Source of the DNA: DASUFH01 sp036274645
Lineage (GTDB): Bacteria; Acidobacteriota; Terriglobia; 20CM-2-55-15
DNA: 8,736 bases
Reading direction: 5' to 3'
Assembly (NCBI GenBank): GCA_036274645.1
Contig: DASUFH010000027.1
Coordinates: 1-8,736 of the forward strand
Shown here: piece after piece, positions 5,249 to 8,736 of the stretch
How positions within the stretch are numbered: the stretch's first letter is position 1
How the letters are laid out: each line of letters opens with the position of its first letter
Translations under genes and position numbers: made by a program
The notes under the pieces: model-generated
What the model was told of the DNA's origin: nothing
The model's database searches: none
What the model saw: only the letters and a program-made list of their open reading frames with translations

Positions 5249-5519
5249 CGGTCGAGACCGCCCATTGTACGTTTTTTGAACCGTCTTGTGGAGCGCGCAT
5301 TCAAGAGAAAGTTCTTCCCTCCCCATGTAAGGGCGGTCTATGACGTCTATGACCGCCCACGATCTTGAGTCCGAAACATTGTGGACGGTCCTGGGGACAC
5401 TTCTTGAAGGGCCCTGAACCAACGTGCGAACCATTCCGAAACATGGTGGGCGGTCATAGACCCGCCCCTGCATCGGGGCAAAATCGCGTGCGCAGGACGG
5501 TCGGAGAGTGTAGTCTATG
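5249..5519. repeat. Cluster of short GGGCGGTC / GTCTATGAC repeats in both orientations
   Basis: In this gap of about 320 bases I see no credible gene, but many related short repeats. Copies of TGGGCGGTC-like sequence occur on the minus strand at about 5255-5263 and 5351-5360, and on the plus strand at 5331-5338, 5381-5389 (GACGGTC), 5446-5455 and 5494-5502 (GACGGTC). A 16-base word, GTGGGCGGTCATAGAC, is identical at 5345-5360 (minus) and 5446-5461 (plus). GTCTATGAC is perfectly doubled in tandem (5336-5353), reversed at 5453-5461, and nearly repeated at 5513-5520. TCCGAAACAT begins two longer direct repeats (5370 and 5435). GGGCGGTC and GACCGCCC form 8-base arms at 5331-5358, and GCCCC/GGGGC form a hairpin at 5464-5479. 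The pattern resembles REP-type elements or the remains of a small non-coding mobile element; operators are the alternative. Confidence 0.6.
5264..5269 (-). promoter_or_regulatory. Candidate -10 element of the tRNA-Ser gene
   Basis: The minus strand reads TACAAT, five of six matches, about 33 bases before the mature tRNA 5' end. No good -35 is seen 16-18 bases upstream. It directly abuts a copy of the GGGCGGTC repeat, which would fall at the transcription start. Confidence 0.35.
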
Positions 5520-5551
5520 AGGCGCCCGAAATCAGCTGGAGCGCACTAAAG

Positions 5552-6607
5552 ATGACACGTCGAGAGCTTCTCTTTTCGATTCCCGCGCTGGCGGCCGCGC
5601 CGCGCGTTTTCGGCCAGGCGGCCAAGCCGCCCCTTGCCGTAAAGACGATCAATCATTTTGGCCTGATGGTTTCCGATGTGAAGAAGAGCGTGGATTTCTA
5701 TCAGAGCCTTTTCGGAATGCCGATTCAGGCGCGGCAGGGATCCACGGTGATCATGCGCATCGGCGGGGGGCCGCAGTTCCTCGCGCTGTCCCCGGCGAGC
5801 GGCGCGCCTGGTATCGTGGCCAACCTCGGACTGGGCGTGGACAACTTCAACCCGGATCGAGCCATCGAAACGCTGATGCAACATGGCCTCAGCAAAGCGG
5901 CCGAATCCGACCCCGGCCTGAGCGGGGGCGCCATGAAAATGCGGGTCGGACGGCGCGGCGCGGACAAGGGCGGCGCGAAGGATGGAACACCCGAACTCTT
6001 TGTGGGCGATCCGGACGGCTTCATTGTGCAGCTGCAGGACACGAAATACTGCGGCGGCGCCGGCGCGCTGGGGGAAATCTGTTCGACCGTGGAGGCGGCG
6101 CCGAAGAAGGGCTTGCTCGCCGTGAAGGATCTCAGTCACTTCACGATCGCCACGGCCGACGCCAATCGCTCCAATACGTTTTATCAAACCGTCTTCGGCC
6201 TGCCGATCCGATCGCGCCAGGGCCCCATCGGAACCACACAGGGCGCGCCGGGTCTCGGCATCGGCCCTGGAGTCGGCTTCATCATGTTCATGGGCGGCGC
6301 CGGCGGGCGCGGACGTGGAGGCGCTGCCCCGGCAGCCAATGTCAACCATGTCTGCATGAACATGGAAAACTTCAACCCCGACGAAATCATGAAGACGCTG
6401 GCCGGCTTCGGCATTACCGAACGCGCCGGACAGGGCGCCACGCCACCGATGCGTTCCTATATCAGCATGCGGATGCCGAATCGCGGCGGCGCGCCCGAAG
6501 GAACACCCGAGTTGTATTTCACGGATCCCGACGGCCTCCTGCTCCAGTTGCAGGACGTGAAGTATTGCGGTGGCGCAGGGTTCCTCGGCAACGAGTGCCT
6601 CGGCTGA
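5552..6607 (+). CDS. Tat-exported protein with two glyoxalase/VOC units
   Basis: 351 residues. The N-terminus MTRRELLFSIPALAAAPRVFGQ is a twin-arginine signal (T-R-R-E-L-L), so the protein is exported folded, probably metal-loaded. Two repeated VOC units follow (about 31-177 and 190-349), each ending in GTPEL, DPDG, QLQD and KYCGGAG...C. VOC proteins include glyoxalases, extradiol dioxygenases and resistance proteins; the substrate here is unknown. Metal-site candidates: H35, N91 and Q160 in unit 1; H196, H266 and Q332 in unit 2. The usual C-terminal Glu is Gln in both, and the middle His is lost in unit 1, so unit 2 keeps the better site. Paired cysteines C167/C177 and C339/C349 could form disulfides. 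A Gly/Arg/Ala-rich insert (248-262) sits in unit 2. The start at 5552 is set by the signal peptide; GGAG at 5538-5541 is a weak, slightly distant ribosome binding site. The gene seems monocistronic. Confidence 0.85.
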   Translation: MTRRELLFSIPALAAAPRVFGQAAKPPLAVKTINHFGLMVSDVKKSVDFYQSLFGMPIQARQGSTVIMRIGGGPQFLALSPASGAPGIVANLGLGVDNFNPDRAIETLMQHGLSKAAESDPGLSGGAMKMRVGRRGADKGGAKDGTPELFVGDPDGFIVQLQDTKYCGGAGALGEICSTVEAAPKKGLLAVKDLSHFTIATADANRSNTFYQTVFGLPIRSRQGPIGTTQGAPGLGIGPGVGFIMFMGGAGGRGRGGAAPAANVNHVCMNMENFNPDEIMKTLAGFGITERAGQGATPPMRSYISMRMPNRGGAPEGTPELYFTDPDGLLLQLQDVKYCGGAGFLGNECLG

Positions 6608-6634
6608 GCGGAAATCTATCCACCGACAATGGGA

Positions 6635-6655
6635 AAGCCCCGCAAGCCGGGGCTT
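6635..6655. terminator. Hairpin between convergent VOC gene and pssA
   Basis: A perfect 8-base stem, AAGCCCCG (6635-6642) with CGGGGCTT (6648-6655), has a 5-base loop. It lies between the end of the VOC gene and the end of pssA, so it could stop transcription from both sides. Neither strand has a true T-run after it, so intrinsic termination would be weak. Confidence 0.45.
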
Positions 6656-6682
6656 CCATCCCTTCGGTTACGGTCTGAGCGG

Positions 6683-7291
6683 TCAGGGTTTCGGAATCCG
6701 GATCGTTTTACTGATCATCAGGCAGCCCGAGATCAGGAACAGAACGCTGACCAGGTGCAGGCCTGTCCCGGCGACCGGAAAGAGGTTGCCGTGGTGAAAC
6801 GCCGCCATCGTCAGAGCCAGCGCGACGATGCTGGTCGTAATGGGTGTTCCCTCGAAGTACTTCACTTTCCCCGTCTCGGCAGACAGCGCGTCCGCGGTGA
6901 CGTTGTAGCGCGCCAGACGGCTCACGCCACAAACCACGAAGAACGCCAGGATCAGCTGATCCGCAAACGAATTCAGTCCGACCGCGAAGGCAATTGCAGC
7001 CGGCGCGACGCCAAAGGAGATCACGTCGGCGAGCGAATCCAGTTCGCGTCCCATCGATGACGCGCGATGGCGCCAGCGCGCCACCCGGCCATCGAGCACG
7101 TCGCAAACCAGGGCCACCGGAATCAGGAGAGCGGCCGCCCACGCGTGTTCCGCGCCCTGCCCAACCAGAAATCGCATCGACTCAAAGACAGCGCTGACTC
7201 CGCAAAAACCATTGGAGAGCGTGAACACGTCCGCGAGATGGAATCCGCGGATCATCGAGAAATGCCTGGGGGACGGTTTTCCGGCGCTCAT
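6683..7291 (-). CDS. pssA: CDP-diacylglycerol-serine O-phosphatidyltransferase
   Basis: 202 residues, integral membrane. It joins CDP-diacylglycerol and L-serine to give phosphatidylserine, the precursor of phosphatidylethanolamine, at the inner membrane. Seen: the full CDP-alcohol phosphatidyltransferase motif D64-x2-D67-G68-x2-A71-R72-x8-G81-x3-D85-x3-D89. Preceding it is LADVFTLSNGFCG (19-31), typical of the bacterial PssA type rather than PgsA. About six hydrophobic segments follow the usual layout, and KVKYFEGTPITTS (142-154) is another PssA-type feature. Length is near the short bacterial type (about 200-260). Start: ATG at 7291 with AGGGAG six bases upstream; an internal Met13 has weaker support. 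It lies 43 bases after pyrF on the same strand, probably one operon. No phosphatidylserine decarboxylase (psd), often a neighbour, is in the window. Confidence 0.9.
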   Translation of the reverse strand: MSAGKPSPRHFSMIRGFHLADVFTLSNGFCGVSAVFESMRFLVGQGAEHAWAAALLIPVALVCDVLDGRVARWRHRASSMGRELDSLADVISFGVAPAAIAFAVGLNSFADQLILAFFVVCGVSRLARYNVTADALSAETGKVKYFEGTPITTSIVALALTMAAFHHGNLFPVAGTGLHLVSVLFLISGCLMISKTIRIPKP

Positions 7292-7334
7292 GACGAACTC
7301 CCTAAAACAGATGGAACAGATCGGTTTCGTAATC

Positions 7335-8027
7335 CTACAAGGACTGGATCAGGCGCTCGAGCGCCGCGCGCGGATCGGCATCGTCCGTGACCGCGCGGCC
7401 CACCACCAGGTAATCGGCGCCACGGGCCACCGCCTCGCGCGGAGTAGCGGCGCGCTCCTGATCATGCAGGGGCTGGCCGCACATGCGGATTCCCGGAGTC
7501 ACGATCTTGAAGCCCGGACCGGCGGCGCCGCGAATCATGGCGATTTCTTTGGGCGAACACACGACGCCGTCAATACCGGAGTCTCTGGCCAGCAACGCCA
7601 GTTCCCGCACCTGTTCATCCATTGATCGCGACACGCCGCATTCGCGCAGAGCGGCGTCACTCAGACTCGTCAACGCCGTAACCGCGACGACAATGGGGCG
7701 GTCTTCGCCAAACCCTTCGCGCAGACCGGCGGCCACCGAAGACATCATCGCGCGGCCACCCGACGCGTGGATGGTCATCATCGATACGCCCAGTCTCGCC
7801 GCTTCCACGGCCGCCTTCGTCACGGTATTGGGAATGTCGTGAAACTTGAGGTCGAGAAACACGCGGCATCCCCGCGCCACAATCTCGCGCACAATCGCGG
7901 GCCCCTCCGCCACAAAGAGCTGCGAGCCGATCTTGAACATCCCCGCCGCGCCGGTCAGCGTATCGACCAGCCTGAGCGCCTCCCCCCCTGAACTGACGTC
8001 CAGAGCGATGACAATTCGATCACTCAT
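7335..8027 (-). CDS. pyrF: Orotidine 5'-phosphate decarboxylase
   Basis: 230 residues, cytoplasmic TIM barrel. It decarboxylates OMP to UMP, the last step of de novo pyrimidine synthesis. Seen: D10 in IVIALDVSS, K32 in FKIGSQLF, the catalytic array D59-L-K61-F-H-D64-IPNTV, TIHASGG on strand 4, the phosphate-binding TPGIR near 187-191 and VVGRAVT near the end. These define the PyrF1 (E. coli/B. subtilis) type, and the length is normal. Start: MSDRIVIALD at 8027 with GGAGAGG three bases upstream (8030-8036). The frame remains open to 8171, but the extension has no family similarity and crosses the likely promoter. It is first of a pyrF-pssA pair and diverges from a small membrane protein gene. 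No pyrimidine-responsive attenuator is visible in the short leader. Confidence 0.96.
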   Translation of the reverse strand: MSDRIVIALDVSSGGEALRLVDTLTGAAGMFKIGSQLFVAEGPAIVREIVARGCRVFLDLKFHDIPNTVTKAAVEAARLGVSMMTIHASGGRAMMSSVAAGLREGFGEDRPIVVAVTALTSLSDAALRECGVSRSMDEQVRELALLARDSGIDGVVCSPKEIAMIRGAAGPGFKIVTPGIRMCGQPLHDQERAATPREAVARGADYLVVGRAVTDDADPRAALERLIQSL

Positions 8028-8055
8028 TGCCTCTCCACTCCTCCGAAGGTTCGTT

Positions 8056-8064
8056 AGCATAGCA
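8056..8064 (-). promoter_or_regulatory. Candidate extended -10 of pyrF-pssA
   Basis: The minus strand reads TGC-TATGCT, an extended -10 form with four of six core matches. A start near 8049 gives a leader of about 22 bases carrying the GGAGAGG ribosome binding site. No -35 is evident, which is tolerable for an extended -10. Confidence 0.35.
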
Positions 8065-8137
8065 GACGCGGGCGCGGCCAGTTCGGCTGTCCGACGCCCG
8101 ATGTTGCGATGTCGAATACAACGCTTGACCCGGGCGG

Positions 8138-8145
8138 TATAAGAT
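8138..8145 (+). promoter_or_regulatory. Candidate -10 for the small membrane protein gene
   Basis: TATAAGAT contains two overlapping -10-like words (TATAAG, TAAGAT). Transcription would start near 8150-8152, three to five bases before the GTG at 8155. TTGACC at 8125-8130 is a good -35 word but only seven to nine bases away, too close for normal use with this -10. Confidence 0.35.
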
Positions 8146-8154
8146 AGATGTCCT

Positions 8155-8604
8155 GTGACATCCACTGACACGTCGTTTCCACGCCGCGCGTTGCTGGCGG
8201 TCCTGCTCGTCGGATTCCTCGGATCCGGGGCGGAGTTGATCCTGCTGGAGCACTATCAGGACCTGCCTCAGCTGATCCCGCTCGCGCTGATCCTGCTGGG
8301 ACTCGGCACGGTCATCTGGAACCTGCTGAGTCCAGGACGTCCCGCGCTGCGATGGCTTCGGATCGTGATGGTTCTCTGCGCCGTCAGCGGCCTCGCCGGA
8401 GTGGCGCTCCACTACCGTGGCAACATGGAATTCCAGCTTGAAGCCGACCCGTCGGCGGGAGGCATGGAACTGTTCATGAAAATCATGCGGGCCAAAGCGC
8501 CACCCGCTCTGGCCCCTGGCGCGATGCTGCAACTTGGACTGGTGGGACTGGTGTTCACCTGGAAACATCCGGCGCTGGCATCGCCGGAGAAGCCCGAAAT
8601 CTAG
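8155..8604 (+). CDS. Small four-helix membrane protein, function unknown
   Basis: 149 residues; no family recognised. Hydrophobic helices at about 11-31, 39-58, 67-86 and 117-135 are separated by short loops. The N-terminus is short and basic (PRR, 9-11). Conserved-looking polar residues near the membrane are E27 and E32-H33-Y34. The loop between helices 3 and 4 (HYRGNMEFQLEADPSAGGMELFMKIMRAKAPP) is amphipathic. The start is GTG with no Shine-Dalgarno sequence and a possible -10 just upstream, so it may be read from a leaderless or nearly leaderless mRNA. It is followed after 28 bases by a secreted protein with a strong ribosome binding site; the two probably form an operon divergent from pyrF. 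Confidence 0.75.
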   Translation: MTSTDTSFPRRALLAVLLVGFLGSGAELILLEHYQDLPQLIPLALILLGLGTVIWNLLSPGRPALRWLRIVMVLCAVSGLAGVALHYRGNMEFQLEADPSAGGMELFMKIMRAKAPPALAPGAMLQLGLVGLVFTWKHPALASPEKPEI

Positions 8605-8632
8605 CTGTTCGATATTGTAAGGAGGACTGAAC

Positions 8633-8736
8633 ATGCGTTCGAAAACACTGGCCATCCTGGGCGCCGCGCTGGCGCTGGCTCTGGCTGTTGGTGGACCGAT
8701 CCTCGGTCAGGTCGGAAAATCGCAGGGGATCATCGA
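8633..8736 (+). CDS. Secreted or periplasmic protein, N-terminus only (runs off window)
   Basis: Only 34 codons are present. MRSKTLAILGAALALALAVGGPILGQ is a clear Sec signal peptide with likely cleavage near GPILGQ, and the mature part begins about VGKSQGII. AAGGAGG at 8619-8625, seven bases before the ATG, is the strongest ribosome binding site in the window. This suggests high expression, in contrast to the upstream membrane protein gene with none. Too little is present to name a function. Confidence 0.8.
   Translation, partial: MRSKTLAILGAALALALAVGGPILGQVGKSQGII

Noticed and set aside
5210..5473. 87-residue minus-strand frame in the repeat region
   Set aside because: Made of translated repeats (VYDRP-like words) and runs into the tRNA-Ser gene; no ribosome binding site or family similarity.
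5145..5519. tRNA-Ser as an integration site with an island to its side
   Set aside because: No repeat of the tRNA 3' end, no integrase, and housekeeping genes on both sides.
5546..6349. 267-residue minus-strand frame opposite the VOC gene
   Set aside because: Antisense shadow; the plus strand has a Tat signal and two VOC units.
8125..8145. TTGACC plus TATAAG as a complete promoter
   Set aside because: The spacing is only 7-9 bases, far from the required 16-18; the two words cannot serve one sigma-70 promoter.
8020..8655. 211-residue minus-strand frame opposite the membrane protein gene
   Set aside because: Gln/Arg-rich antisense shadow crossing the divergent promoter region and the start of pyrF.

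Overview
The window looks like a chromosomal stretch of a GC-rich Gram-negative bacterium, most likely an acidobacterium or close relative. That placement is an inference from gene content and style: a cysteine-type CcmE, a Tat-exported tandem VOC protein with the YCGGAG tail, a one-piece transketolase, and high GC with long shadow frames. There is no phage, insertion sequence, CRISPR array or defence island.

Left block (1-2137, minus strand). A thiol-redox and cytochrome c maturation cluster reads dsbA-like thioredoxin, then a VKOR-family quinone-dependent oxidase (ATGA overlap), then ccmE, then ccmF (running off the window). CcmE carries Cys in a CxxxY motif where most CcmE proteins carry the haem-binding His. 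The ccmE-ccmF pair appears to have its own promoter.

Centre-left (2138-2438). The gap between the divergent dsbA-like gene and queF is not empty. On the plus strand it holds a plausible promoter, a hairpin capped by a GCGA tetraloop, internal repeats, and a strong intrinsic terminator at 2381-2421 with no protein gene upstream to terminate. I read this as an unassigned structured RNA of about 200 nt, or a leader of queF. queF (preQ0 reductase, queuosine synthesis) follows. It has a GTG start about 9 bases after a perfect TATAAT, so its mRNA may be leaderless.

Centre (2817-5231, minus strand). A tRNA-Ser(CGA) is followed after 22 bases by a full-length transketolase. This is coupled by an ATGA overlap to an unrecognised 154-residue protein whose end overlaps the 3' end of queF by 18 bases.

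Repeat-rich gap (5232-5551). A family of short repeats with the core GGGCGGTC, plus copies of GTCTATGAC, lies in both orientations between the tRNA and a plus-strand Tat-exported protein with two glyoxalase/VOC units.

Right block. On the minus strand are pyrF (orotidine 5'-phosphate decarboxylase) and pssA (CDP-diacylglycerol-serine phosphatidyltransferase). Divergently, on the plus strand, are a small four-helix membrane protein with a near-leaderless GTG start and the first 34 codons of a secreted protein behind a strong ribosome binding site. Pyrimidine synthesis, phospholipid synthesis, central carbon metabolism and tRNA modification here are housekeeping. The parts that stand out are the CcmE variant with its DsbA/VKOR neighbours, the candidate RNA, and the repeat cluster.
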